A stretch of DNA of 64,000 nt from Tetrahymena elliotti 4EA (taxonomy: Eukaryota > Ciliophora > Oligohymenophorea > Hymenostomatida > Tetrahymenidae), in assembly GCA_000231825.2 (NCBI GenBank), contig JH720346.1, positions 48,221 through 112,220 on the forward strand, in the 5' to 3' direction. This document shows positions 20,772 through 33,276 of the stretch, piece by piece; the stretch's first letter is position 1; every line of letters starts with the position of its first letter. Below the pieces are notes generated by a model. It ran no database searches and was not told where the DNA came from. It saw nothing but the letters and a program-made list of their open reading frames with translations. The translations under genes were made by a program, and so were the position numbers.

Positions 20772-22334
20772 TCAAAATATCGAACAGCAAGATGATTCGT
20801 TTACTTGTTAAGGCGTTTGAGATTAGTTATTATTTTTCATTACTGACTAATTTTCACTTTGGAGTTGTTGTGGTAAATTTAATTCTTTTGATGTTTCTTA
20901 ATTAAAACTTACATTCTAAAATTCTTCTTTTCCTTGTTGGGATGGTTTTTGTTCTTAAATTGCATCTGAAAAATAGTTTTAAGAAAAAATCATCTAACTT
21001 GAGTTTTGTTCAGCAAAATTAACTTTCTTAAAAACAGTTTCTTCTTTTATTTATTTATTATTTTATAATTTTGAATGATCAAAATTTTCACCTGATTATT
21101 TTACACTAGCTACTGGTTTTTCTTGATAATAATTAATTTAATTTTAAATGATTTGTTATTAATCTTTTACTGATGAAAATTCATTTGATTTTTATTATTA
21201 ACCATCACTATAATCTTATTCTTTTTCATTAGCCTTCATTTCATTCTTTTCACTATCTTAACAGGGTTTAACATAATTAATTTCACAATTTATTTATTCT
21301 TTTTTACTATTATCTTCAATAGCAGCAATATCAATAACATCAGCTGATTAATTTGATTTATTTTTCTAAATTAAACTTGATTGATTTGTAATATCTTTAT
21401 TCTCTTGATTATCTTATGACAGTTTTATTTTATTTATATCACTACTTTGGTTATTTGAAACTTACTAGCTAGTTTATTTTACGTTAATAAAATCTAGTTA
21501 GTATTATTCTTGCCGTTAAGTATCTTATTGCACTGCCTAATCTGATAGTTGAAGATCTTACTTTTTCCCATCTACTGGTTGAGATTTATGTTAGCTATTA
21601 TTCTTTTCTTTTTATTCAATATTTTAGTTATCCAATTGGTTATTTTTTAAACCAGTTTTTGGCTATATTTTAACTTAATTAGACTATAATACTTCTTTTT
21701 AAACATTTTACTTTTACTCTGTAATTTTTTTATTTTCATTTTAATTCTATTTCATACTACAATCTTTTTCGTTTTTCTTTTTATCAGCTTTTTAATCTTT
21801 TTAATTCTTTTTATGTTCATTGCTTTTAGTAACATCAATTTATTTATTACCCTTGGAGTCTTCTCTCTTAGTTATTTATTAAGATGGCTAATTTGATTTG
21901 TTATTTACAACCTATCCTTGTTAATTCTATTTTGTAACTTATGATTCAATGTTTACCTTAGGATTACCACCAAGTAGAACTTTTGATTTTGCAAGAGTAT
22001 CCTAATTGTTAGTTCTTTCTTCATTTTAGAATTAGTACTGTTCTTATTGATTCTTTAATCGATCGCTTAACTGCTAATTTCTTTGTTAATTTAAATTGTC
22101 TTCAGTCTTAATAATTTATTATGATAACAAGTTTGATTTATTATTCACAATCTATCCTTGTTAATTCTATAGAGTAACTTATGATTCAATGCCTCTTTTC
22201 GGATTATCATCAGGTATAACATTTTACGTTGTAAGAGATTCCTAATTATTAGGTTTTTGCTCAGTTTAGATTTGGGAATAGCCTTATTGATTATTTAATT
22301 GATCACTGTACTATTAAATTCTCTGTTAATAACT
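20772..22334 (-). CDS. Gln/Asn/Lys-rich low-complexity protein, 5' end unresolved
   Basis: An open frame of 521 codons ends in TGA at 20774-20772 and has no internal TGA. Only about a third of the glutamines use CAA/CAG; the rest are TAA/TAG. The first half contains two tandem copies, about 240 nt apart, of a unit with IESQVT, QNQQGQ and NNKSN. The rest is rich in Lys, Ser, Gln and Asp and shows no domain. I found no start codon: an in-frame TGA lies just upstream near 22368, so at least one 5' exon is missing from this model. A first exon may begin at one of the ATGs between 22,420 and 22,540. I do not recognise the gene. Low-complexity proteins like this are common in ciliates, and a role cannot be given from sequence. 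Confidence 0.65.
21840..22310 (-). repeat. coding tandem duplication, period about 240 nt
   Basis: Two adjacent copies within the Gln-rich gene share the same order of motifs (NNQQ, then NNQ, then ESQVT.QNQQGQ, then NNKSN..SQQ). The copies have diverged but keep frame, so the duplication is coding and not very recent. Confidence 0.7.
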
Positions 22335-22676
22335 CTTTTTTGCTTTTATTATGTAATAAATAATGTAAGTAAAATATCAAAAAGTAATTGAAAATCTTTC
22401 AAATAAGTAAAGAAAAAAGATAGCATCCAATCAAAAAGAATTATTAAAAAATAAATTATTAAAAATGAAGGTTTTAATTGAAATACAAAAGAAGTAGATT
22501 TTAAAAACATTCAACAACATTTTTTATTTGGAAATCTAATTTAAACTTATTTATGAGATATTCTTTAGATATTTATTTAATTAATTAATGAATAATTTTT
22601 CGTTTATTTGTTTTTTATAGATTTAGATTGGTATATGGATGTTTGGATGGATGGATGGATAGATTGGAGGTAAAAT
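22335..22676. other. spacer that may hold the first exon of the Gln-rich gene
   Basis: There is a GGAT microsatellite near 22,640-22,665. On the minus strand several ATGs occur (for example near 22,520 and 22,420), but no join to the downstream frame is clearly better than another. Confidence 0.4.
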
Positions 22677-24140
22677 TCAAAGTTAATTTTTTCTTTTCCA
22701 GTTAGAGTTATGAATACCTGTTTGCTTATTCTTGTCGATCATAGAATAGATATGGCTAATTTTCTAGCTAACTTCTTGGTTATCTCTATGTTTCTAAAGG
22801 AATGCATACAGATCTTCTGGGTACCATCTGTAGAGTCCAGTTGCAAGGTAAAGCATAAGGTTTTGCAAGTATTCGAGAATATACTTCTTTATTGGTTCAT
22901 AGGTAGAGAGGTTTTCTATGAAATGTAAGTCAATATCGCTTAGCTTGAAGGTAGATATGTCTAAAGTGCTGAATACTTTTTCCATACTAGCTTTAGCATA
23001 AGATTCATCTAAGTAAAAGAAATTAACATAATTTAATAGATTGAATATATTCTTAGGCTATTGCTATGTTTAACCTTCTGAATTCTAATTAAATTTTTTA
23101 AAATACTTCTTAAGTTAAATCTCACAATTGTCATAGTCTTTTCTCAAGAAATATGCTAATGCCATATATGAGCCATAATCTGGATAAGATGCATTTAATT
23201 CTTCTCCTTTTTTAAAAATAGCCACAGCCTAATCGCTTTTTCCTTTATACATGCAAGCATATGCCTTACCCATTCTACTTTGTATGCACTTTTCATCAAA
23301 ATCTAGAATTCTTTAGAAATTATTTTATGCTTCTTCAAAAGATTTAAGATAAATATAAGAAGATCCTCTTAAAAGAATACAGTGTCTTTGTTATTAAGTG
23401 AGGTGATTTTTATCTTTTGCAGAACGAATCTATTCTAAAGTGACTGTTGCATATTAAACTGTTTCTTCATAAAAGTTTTTATTATAAAGAATAGTAGACA
23501 TTTTTTCAAAGAGAGCTGGATTTCTTTTATTCATTTACATTGAATATTTATATTAAACAAGAGCATCTTCATATCTATTAAATTGATATTAGAAAATATC
23601 TCCTTTAAGTTCATACAATAATCCATCAAATTCATTTTATGATAATCCTCTATCTATTATCTCTAAAGCATCATTGTATTTACCTCTCTTAATATGTAAT
23701 TAAGCTATTGCTGCATCATACTTAGAATTCTTTTCACCATATATCTATTTCAATACGCTTTGGAATTCCTCTGCTTTTGCATAACTGTTAGTATTTAAAT
23801 AATAATCATATTTTGCTTCAGCATACTCTACATCTTTTAAGCATTAAGGATATGACTTTTCTAGCTCCATAATCAAAGGCAATATATTTTCGTTGTCAAA
23901 TTTGCAAGCCTTCACATATGCACAAAACTTCTAAATCATATGTGGGAAGTCCTTTTTATTTACTGATAAAACTGTATTGCAACTCATTATTGCCTCATCA
24001 AAATATTCAAATTCTATTAACTCCTTCACTTTTTCAATCCCTGTCTTCTCATCCCTCTCCTGAGACATTAACTTTACTAATGGATCTTAAAAGTTCTCTT
24101 CGTTAACATTCACAGCATTCTTTTGAAATTTCTAGTACAT
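22677..24140 (-). CDS. tetratricopeptide-repeat (TPR) protein
   Basis: This is a single exon of 488 codons from ATG at 24140 to TGA at 22679-22677. From about residue 90 the sequence falls into 34-residue helical pairs with the TPR pattern of small, large and aromatic residues: for example KGDIFQYQFNRYEDALVQYK, LRGSSYIYLKSFEEAQNNFQ and GKAYACMYKGKSDQAVAIFK. The start is charged and likely helical, and the C-terminus carries a Tyr/Leu-rich helical region ending in a basic tail. There is no signal peptide or membrane segment. TPR proteins are scaffolds; in ciliates many belong to ciliary transport or basal bodies, but nothing here points to a particular complex. The standard-code ORFs on the plus strand at 22.7 and 23.9 kb are antisense shadows. 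Confidence 0.85.
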
Positions 24141-25272
24141 TTCTCTATGTTTAACCTACTATTTTCCTACTTTTATTAATGAACTTCCCTTTAACTCTTG
24201 ATTGATGCTTTGTTAATTATCTTACTATTATTACCTTTTTTAATTCTTATAAGATACAATTATTAGATTTTAATAATTTAAAGTTTTGCTTTTTTGCAAA
24301 TACATGCAGTTGTCTGAATTTGTTTGTTATTTTTAAATCACCAAGAAATTGCATAGAAAAGTTGCTGGAGTTGAGTCAAAAATCATCAGTCATTCAATCA
24401 ATAATCATGAATTCATTCATAGTTAATCATTTATCAATTATAATATTTTTTTTATTTCTGAAATAAAGAGATTGAACAAACAAACAAAGCAATCTTAAAA
24501 ATCCTTATCTGATATGGTTAAAAATGAATATAAATCTTTTAGTTTCAAAATTTCACATTAACAATATGTTTAAAGGGACCTTAATTAACAAACACTTCTT
24601 ATCTAATAATATTTAAATCGTTAAAAATGAATATTTATTTTTCACATTTTGTTTTAAAATTTCATATTTTAGTTTATGAATATTTTTCAAAAGGATTAAA
24701 ATATTTTTTCTTGAAATAAATATTAATTTTTCAAATAATATGTTTAAATTTATTTTTTAATCTATTTTATATTGCAAAAAGAGTGGCGCTTCCAATTTAA
24801 TTAATATCTATAGTCATCAAAATATTTCCTAAAAAATATTTTTTGGGATCTATATATAAATTAATTTCTCATTTTTCAGTTTTTTTAAATTTTTTTATTG
24901 AAAACTTCAATGAAATAGAAAAAAATATTTTCCGATAAATCTCTAAATAATTTTTTGTTTAAATCTATTTGAAAAATACATTATTTAAAAAAGAGGTACT
25001 TCATAAAAGAAATATTTAAATTTAACTAAATGGAATTTGTTTTTAAATATTTTCTTTCATTATTTTTTTTAATATTAAGATTATTAAATTTAAGAAATTA
25101 ACAACATAAATGATAAACTAACTGTATATTGCTTGATTGAGTTAATACACTTAACAAAGAGCTATGTAAAGTTGCAAACAAAACTAAAGTAAAATTAAGT
25201 TTAAACTATTTATATAAATATTCATTACTTAAATGATGAATATTAGTTAATATTACTTAGAGAATAATTTAT
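24141..25272. other. intergenic, nothing recognised
   Basis: Very AT-rich spacer between two minus-strand genes; no coding or RNA signal. Confidence 0.5.
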
Positions 25273-28200
25273 TCATGAATTAAAACTAAAGATATTTCCT
25301 GATACTTTTTTTATTTTTTCTTCTTTATCTTTACATGAGCATCCATCCTTAAAGCTTGTCCTTCCAGAGGAATCTTTAATGATAATTCTTCTATTACAAC
25401 TACATTTCTTATCATCTTTCTCTTTTTTTTAGTCATTCTTTTAGTCATTTTTTTATCCATTTTTATTTTCAGATTCATCATTTATTTCTTTAATTTAATC
25501 CTCGATATTCTCTTCAATTTATTTCATCAGTGTTTCTTCTAAAGTATTGAGCTCATTTTCAATCTAATTTTGTTCTTTTGATTTAGTATTCTTGGTTTCT
25601 TGAGATAATTAACTTATTTTTTTTAGGTTATTATTGGAAAACAGATCTTAATAAGATGATAGAGAGTCTTTTAAAAAAGATATTGCTTATTAATAAAATA
25701 TTTTTTAAGTTTTATATTAATTTTGATACTATGAATCATTTTTTTAGAAATTATTTTAATTATTATAATTTTTGAAGTCACCATTAAAGATATCATTAGA
25801 AAATTAATTAATAATCTCATGTTTTTTAGGGTAGGGGTTTTATTACTATGAAATATTTTTAAATTATCCTTATTAATTTGATTGAGCTTTATTTATTTAA
25901 TTATAATATTGTTCAGATAATTCTTTGTTAAAAAAGGTCTTGCTATTTTATTAATTCTATTTACTTCTAATGCTTTCTTACACTTATGGGTTATTATAAT
26001 TTTGATTTTAGTTTTAACAATTATGATCTTAAATTTAAGACAAATTTAAAAAGTTTTTAGATGAGATTTCATTTCTAATAGACTATGTGTCTTATTTTGA
26101 GGATTCTTATTACTAATTTTAAGATTTCATTTCATGATAATTATTACTTTTTTCTTATTCGTCAAAACTTTTAACTATTCTTGCTGAATTATTACTATTA
26201 TTTAAAGGTTGGAAATACATATTTTTATCATTTCCAAAAGAATTTATTGATTCTAAAGCATTTCCTTATTAATATTAACCATATTTTAATTATGACTATC
26301 CTAATTACAATTATTCACTATTTAATTCATATTAATATTGTGCTTTTGAAGATTTTTGACATTAATAATCAGATGTATTATCATTTTAAATTTTATTTAA
26401 ATCTTAATTTCCTTGTTAGTTTTGAGATCTTTTAATACTCTCTTCTCTTCTTTTGAAATCATATTTGTAGTTTAATTGTTAAAAATCTTAATATTAATTA
26501 CCACTTGATCCTTAGTATTATGATTAAGAAGATATAATATTTTAATTATTATTATAAATTGGATCATTGTCGCCTTAATTTCCTTGTTTGTTTTAAGATC
26601 TTTAAGTATTTTCTTCTCCTTCTTTGAAATCATATTTCTAATTTAATTGTTAAAAATCTTAGTTTTAATTACCACCTGATCCTTAGTATTACGATTAAGA
26701 AGGTATATTATTTTAATTGTTATGATTTTAAATTTTATTTTTGCTTTAATTTCCTTGATTATTTTGAGATCTTTTAGTATTTCCTTCTCCTCCTTTGAAA
26801 TCATATATCTAATTTAATGGTTAAAAATCATAATATTAATTACCATTTGATGCTTCATATTATTATCCAGAAGATATATTATTTTGTTATTAACTTTAAG
26901 ATTCCCCATATTTGCCTTGTTTTTCAGATTTAGAGGATGCTCCTCCTCCACTACCGCCACTACTACCACTACCACTACCACTACCACCAAAACTGAAATT
27001 AAATAAGCTCAAAGGATTGAATGTAAAAGCATTTAGATTATCCCCAAACGAAAAATTAAAAAATTATGGTTTAAATGATATATTAAAAGAGGGTTTTTAG
27101 GTACTTTTTGCAGTAATACTTATATTAAATGTATCAAAACCCCCAATTGATACATTATATGATTATGAATCATCTAAACCAGCTCCATTTAAATTAAACA
27201 TATTCTTAGAATTTATAGAATATGTGCTTGATTGCCCGTTTTAAACACCTGTAAGATTCATATTGAAATAATTTTTACAATTTTTACTGTCAGTTTATGA
27301 ATTATTTGTATTAAAAGCACTAGCATTAAAATTTTATTTATTGGTTTAATTATTTATTTCATTATTTGATTAATTGTAATTTATAAAAGAATATTACTTA
27401 TTTTTTTTATTCTCTTAATTTACAATTTTATTGTATTATGCTTATGCTTAAACAATATTTGAAGATTTGTTAGAGATATTTTATTGATCTATAACTTGGT
27501 TTGATTATATTCCAAGATTTAAAATTGAAAATTCAGTATTATTCTTATTGGTTTCATTAAGAGAAAATTTATTTGAATTTTGAAATTTTATTAAAGATGA
27601 ATCATTTAAATCTTCATTTTTATCATTGATATTAAAATTAAGGAATGAGGGTTTATCATCATCTCCAATAACCTATTGATTGCAATAACTTATCTTGATT
27701 AAATTACATCCTGTTAGCTTTTGAAAATGTTCATTGATATCAATAAATATATTTTGGATTTATAATAGGAATCCATATAATTTCTCTAATCTTATTCTAC
27801 ACCAAGCAAAGACTTTTATGATTTATGATTTATCTTTATTATCTTTATTTAATTTAATCTATTTAATATGTTTATGAAATTAAATAATAAGATAATTAAA
27901 GACTAACTATGGATTAAATACTTAATTAAGAATAGTGGTTATTAAATTTTGAAGATCCTCTTTATTCTCTTTATTGAATTTGATTATTTCTTTCAATTCT
28001 CTGTTTGATTTAATTTATAAAATTTTTTTTTCGAAAATAATCTATAAATTATCTAAATTCTTTAGTGATTTAATTAATTATTATTGATATAGAATGCAAC
28101 CATCAATAATATATTAATTTAAGTTATCAATAGCAAAAGAGGAAAAGCCTTTCAAATTCATTATTTATTCAAACAAATCTTTATTCTTCTAGATTTATGA

Positions 28201-30333
28201 TCTATCTTTAATTGGATCAAGTTTATTATTTGATAATGGTTAAATATTTAGTAAATCAATTAATTCTTATTGACTTTAAGTTTTTATTACAATCTCAATA
28301 TTTGTTTTAGATTGATTCTTTTTCTTTAATAATACTTTAAAAAATATGCTGCTATCAAATGAACCTTATTTTTCAATTTCATTAATGAGATTTAACATTT
28401 TTCTAAATTCATTTTCTTATTAAATTGTTATTGGATTAGAGTTTTAATATTTCAACTTATACTAATCATATAAATCATCCTTTTTACAAGATTATAATTC
28501 ATCTTTTTCATATTCTTGCATTTCTGATTCTATTTCATTTAATTCTTCTAATATGGTATAGTTATTTGCTATAAATTTAGTTATTGTACTAATTAAATCT
28601 AATAGTTTCATAGACTAACTAGATTGATCATACTAATCTGATTTCTCTCTTATTGTTTTGTAATTATTAGTTTAATCTTCTTTCTGTTCTTCATCATTAT
28701 CATTTACTTCTTTCTATTCTTCTTCGTTATCCTATTCTTTAAACTTGTCTTTTTCTTGATAATTCTTTTATTCTTTATTTGATATAAAGTTAGTTATTGT
28801 ACTAATTAAATCTAATAGTTTCATAGACTAATTAAATTGATAATACTAATCTGATCCCTCTTTTATTGTTATAAAATTATTAGTTTAATAGTCTTTCTTT
28901 TCTTCATAATTATCATTTTCTTCTTTCTATTCTTCATTATTCTATTCTTTAAACTTGTCATTTTCTTGATAATTCTTTTATTCTTTAAAATTATCTTTTT
29001 TTTTTTCATTACTTTCTTATCCATTATTTAATTTATTCTTATTTAAATCATGATTTGAATATTATTGTTCAAGTGATGATAATAATGGTGGTGATGATTA
29101 TGATGATGATGACGACAGTGGTGATGATAATTCTGATACTGATAATGAGTTTTCATTATTTTTTTGTAGGCGTAAATTATCTGACTCATTTTCTTATTAT
29201 TATTCATTAACGCTTTGATATTTGTTGATATTTCTTTCAGAGAATTCAGACTTAGGAGTTATTAATTAATTAATTGAAGATTAACAGGGATATTATTCTA
29301 ATTATTAACTTTATTCATTATACTATGCTTTCTTAAGATCAATTGAGGAATTATTAATTAAACAGTTTTCAGATCTTAAATCAATATTTAATTATTCTTT
29401 CAACAATTATTGGCATTTTTAGTTTAGATTATTCTTCAATGTTTCTAAAGATTAATTAATTTAATATAGATTATTTTGTGAGAAAAAGACTTAATTAAAT
29501 TATTATAAACTTTCTTGTAAAAGATTTTTAATAGACTCTATTTCTTATTGATTTTAGATTTATTTCAAATTTTCTTTTTCTTATTGATTTTTTGTTTTTT
29601 TAGAATATTATTCAAGATTTATTATTATTTGTTTAACTTTTGTTAAATATTCTAAATAGGTTTATTTCAGAACAGATTATTATTATTATTATTAATATTC
29701 TTCTTAGAGACACTTACCCTCAAATCTTCTTCTAATCTAAATTCCTTTGGTACTACTTTAATAAGATAGCAATATATCAATGGATTTTTGGAAACATTTT
29801 TGACTTGGTTTGAAATTTTTAAGAAATTCACCTTTTGCAAAATATTTAACATTTCCTGTATTCATATGAATTGAAAATAAAACTGTTTTTTAAATTTTAG
29901 TTAAATCTTAAAATTTATTTCCCGTACATTTTTCATATTCTTCTTTTGCCTTTGTCTTATGATAATTATATACTTTTGTATCTATATAATTAGCTTATTA
30001 TTCTGTTATCTATAGTGGATTAATTTTAAGATATTTCTTAGCAGTATCTCCAACCATATCCTTGTTCATTAAAGCATAGATTATTGCTTCATTTTCTTTA
30101 GAAATACCTATTTCATCAAAATCAATATCCATATTTTTTAGATCATAATTGTTATGCCGACTTAAATCAAATCCTGTTGCAATAGTTGCTCCAGAATTAT
30201 TTGTAGGAACATATGCAGTCGTATGTGGTTTTTTACCTGCTCCATTTTCTTGATCTTCAATAAGCTTTGAATCATGCTCAAAGACCACTTCATTTATCTA
30301 TTTCTAAGCTCTTGCCTTTTTAGTATTTTTCAT
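25273..30333 (-). CDS. T4-lysozyme/pesticin-like domain protein with giant low-complexity tail
   Basis: This is one uninterrupted reading frame of 1687 codons, with no intron and no TGA before 25275-25273. Residues about 35-200 resemble the pesticin/phage-T4-type lysozyme fold: an acidic residue followed by YVP..NSGATIATGFDLS, then a block with ITEQQA, then VLFSIHMNTGN, and finally GIQIRRRFEGKCL, the order seen in that family. Such domains cleave bacterial peptidoglycan, so a role against or in digestion of bacteria is possible. No signal peptide is visible at the proposed start. The remaining 1450 residues are rich in Asn, Gln, Glu, Lys and Ser, with coiled-coil-like parts, internal duplications, a Gly/Ser run near 26,925-26,990, and a C-terminal pair of Cys motifs (CSC, CSCK). 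The enzyme assignment rests on motif order only; activity is unproven. Confidence 0.8.
26410..26850 (-). repeat. coding repeats in lysozyme-like gene, three units of about 165-175 nt
   Basis: Three consecutive units encode a Phe-Gln-x-Leu-Asn start, YDFK, a Gly/Glu patch, RSQNNQGNQ, and later QYQGS.GN. They are imperfect but in frame with each other and with the long ORF. Confidence 0.7.
28560..28990 (-). repeat. coding tandem duplication of about 212 nt
   Basis: Two neighbouring blocks share SMKLLDLISTITNFI-like sequence and the KNYQE.DKFKEQ patch. Nucleotide similarity is high, so this duplication is younger than the 26.4-kb repeats. Confidence 0.7.
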
Positions 30334-30986
30334 GTATTTTTTATCAATTTAATTTATGAATTTGTTTTTTAATATTCTATATCAGCAAAAACCAATCCCA
30401 CTTTTCTAATCTCTAAAAAATTTTTATTTAAAAATTAAATAATACTTAAAAATTTTTAAAAATTTCATCAAATTAATTTGCTGAGTTAAACAACTTTCTT
30501 TCTAATAAATAAATTAATAGCCAGCTAATTTTTGGCTTAAAAATTATAAAATAAAAGAACTATTTTGAATAATGTATTAATCTTAAAATTATTTTGATTT
30601 ATGATTTTAAACTGAATTTGAAAGACATTATTTTTATTCAAAAAAAAAAAATTTTATTTTGGTTGATAGTAGTAAAGAAAATATTTTTATTTCATTCGTT
30701 TGCTTATTTACATTTTTAAGTCTGATAGGATTTAAGGATGGATTGCTTTTAGCATGAAATGAAAAAACTATTAATATATTCTAACTAAATATTACGCGCA
30801 ATTATCAAAATATTGTAAAAATTCTTTGAGAGTTATTGACCTATTATTAGAAAACTAAAATCAAAGATTAGAACAAAAAATTGATAAATATTATACCAAT
30901 ATTCAATACTGTGTATATGTATTTGCATATCAAATTAATTATTTCATAAAAAACAAATATTAAAAAGTAGAAAATTGATATTTGAT
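30334..30986. other. intergenic between divergent genes
   Basis: AT-rich. It must contain the promoters of the lysozyme-like gene (left) and the HMG-box gene (right). No clear motif was seen. Confidence 0.5.
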
Positions 30987-31672
30987 ATGAACAATATTTA
31001 GCAAGCAGGTTATTACTATTATAGGAAATCTACAATCCTCTTCTTTACCAACAATGGAGAGAAAGAATATAATAACTTAATTAAGAAGCAATAGTATTTA
31101 GCATGGGTAGATCTGCCATAGCACCAAAAAAACTTATTTGAATCAGTAGCACTTTTTTGCTCAAAAAATTAGATAGCATAGTTCGATAAAAAAACAAAAA
31201 GAGTAAATTATTTTATTTTAAACAAATCATCAAAATAATAAATATTTTATTAATTTTATTAAAGCCACTTAAGCCTTAGACCCCTTTATTTTTATACTTT
31301 AGAGTTGTAGAAGAAAAATTGAGGAAAGATAATCCATAACTTAAACAATCATAAATTTTCTAAATAGCTGAGAATAAATGGAAGAATGAATTAATATTCA
31401 AAATCAAAGAGCAGTTTATAAAAATTCACTAAATTCTTGAACTATGTTATTAAACTGATATCATTGAATTTAAAAAGACAAATATTGAAATAGAAAATAA
31501 TTTATCTAAAAAAGTAACCTAGAAAGAATAAAAGCTTTAGACTTCACTTAAAAATAACACACTAACTAGACAATGTTCTGCCTATTATAATTAGAATTAA
31601 ATTAAAAATCAACTATAGTAAAAACCTAATAATCTTTTTTCAGCTACTCCCATATATCAGGAAATATATTGA
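30987..31672 (+). CDS. HMG-box protein
   Basis: Two exons (30987-31202 and 31265-31672) join in phase 0 to give 207 residues. The second exon opens with an HMG box: KPQTPLFLYFRVVEEKLRKD, NP, LKQSQIFQIAENKWKN. This has the aromatic and proline positions and the GEKWK-like third helix of the family, here ENKWK. HMG-box proteins bend DNA in chromatin or transcription complexes. The N-terminal 72 residues form a compact region with two Cys/His positions and many aromatics that I do not recognise. The C-terminus is basic and Gln/Asn-rich, ending in a Tyr-rich stretch. Box residues 1-10 lack the usual RPxSAY exactness, so binding may be non-sequence-specific. Confidence in the box is good; confidence in the N-terminal start is moderate. 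Confidence 0.8.
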
Positions 31673-32145
31673 TCAATAATAAGAATTAATTTGCCTACAT
31701 AAACTCTTCATCCAAACAATATTATCAATTAACCAGCTTTAGCTTAAAATAATTTCAAAAATCCACAAATTATTAATTTATTATTCTGTTTCAATAGATC
31801 TATTTATAACCAATTATTTATCTTAAAATTTATCTCCCATAAATTTAAGAAATTTTCTAAAATTAAAGGTAATAATCTCTCTATTTATTTTTTGTACATT
31901 ATTATATAAAATCATTACATATTATCTATCCTGTATTTAATTGTAATTACTCCTTTCAAAATTATTTAATTTTTATATAACACAAATATTTTATTTTTTT
32001 TGGGATTTAACATGTGTCTAAAAAATGATAAAAAATTAATTTGAAAATGTGAGTATATAAATCTAAATGTAAAGCTAAATATAAAGTATTAATAAAAGAA
32101 AAAGTAATTAAAAGATAATATATATTATTAAGTATAGAAGTATTA
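31673..32145. other. intergenic between convergent genes
   Basis: AT-rich 3' spacer. No feature recognised. Confidence 0.5.
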
Positions 32146-33276
32146 TCAATTTCCATAAAATTTTTACATAAATATTTCTGATTAAGTTTCATATTCTAGA
32201 CCTTAGTATAATTCTTTAAGGTCAGTTAATAGATTTTAATTATTAGAATTTTATAGGCGAATATTTTATAATTATTGAACTACTTCATCACTAATTTCAT
32301 AGGTGGCAATTTAAATCATAAAAACTTATTAAACATAAAAGTTTTCGTTTTTTGACATGTTGTCTTTTATCATATTAATATCACACTAAAAACTTAGATC
32401 ATCGAAAGTTATTATAGTTTAATCTAATAACTTATTTTCCTGCTTATATTAATGAAAGGCTTCAAGCTGATTAATTCTTGTAAAAAGACTTTACTTCATT
32501 CTATTGATCCTATCTTGACTATAGAAAAATTGAAGTGGGCCATTTTGATAAAGGATTCTAAACATATTATCTTTATTAATGCCTAAAAGTTAGAGTAATT
32601 CTAATGAATAACCATATTTTTATATTACTTTGTTGTTTCTTTTTCTTGTTTTTATCATATAGGATAAATATTTATTTTTTTAATAGCAGGAATTAACTAA
32701 CTCTTTTGATTTTATCATTGATTATTGAATAATTTCTTCAAAATAATCTTCCAAAGTATAGCGATTCTGCTTGTCTTGACAAATAAGATTAAAAATATAC
32801 TGCAAATCTTTATTCTTTTCAAAATATCTCTAAAGAAAGAAATTATATTGAGTGATATATTAACTTATTTCATGAGCATCCTTGTTAGGAATTCTATTAA
32901 GAATATTAGATATCTATTCAAAATTCATTAATCCATCCACCGAAGTATCTAAATCTATATTAACTATATTCTTTTCTAATTCTATTTTTACAGGAGGTCT
33001 CCAGCAGCTTATAGCATCAAATTTATTCTACTTATTATATCCATCATCTGTAAATAAATCCAAGTCTATAACCAAATCTGTGAACAAAAAGATCTTCTTC
33101 TCATAGCTCAAATCTTTGACCATCAAATTCCTATAACTAAAGTATTACAAAACCATCTAATCCTTCTTTTATTTCTTCAGTTTTTTCTTTTATTTGGCTA
33201 AAGTTTTTGTTTATTCATCCCTTGAATCATCATTTTGCCCTTGTTGCTTTAATTATTCTTCTTCCTCTATTTCCAT
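32146..33276 (-). CDS. paralogous family member 1 (unrecognised, GYS-LLG family)
   Basis: The reading frame has 377 codons in one exon, TGA at 32148-32146. It is clearly homologous to the genes at 34.5, 36.7 and 44.2 kb. Shared blocks, in order: a Lys-rich N-terminal segment; a hydrophobic strand KKIFLFTDLVIDLD; SCWRPPVKIE; a block NIVNIDLDTSVDGLMNFEQI; a helical middle; then SYMIKTRKR followed by KYGYSLELLQLLGINKDNM; then CDINMI; and a C-terminal EIFMQKFYGN. The KYGYS..LL.LLG segment is faintly reminiscent of PAS domains, but I cannot support that. The frame stays open upstream of the chosen ATG for over 40 codons without another ATG, so a 5' exon may exist. It is closest to the 34.5-kb copy. 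Confidence 0.8.

Noticed and set aside
22710..22928. Plus-strand ORF of 72 codons
   Set aside because: Antisense to the C-terminal part of the TPR gene.
29667..29852. 61-codon reverse ORF next to the lysozyme-like domain
   Set aside because: It is a different frame of the same strand inside the 1687-codon gene, whose frame carries the conserved NTGN and RRRFE motifs.
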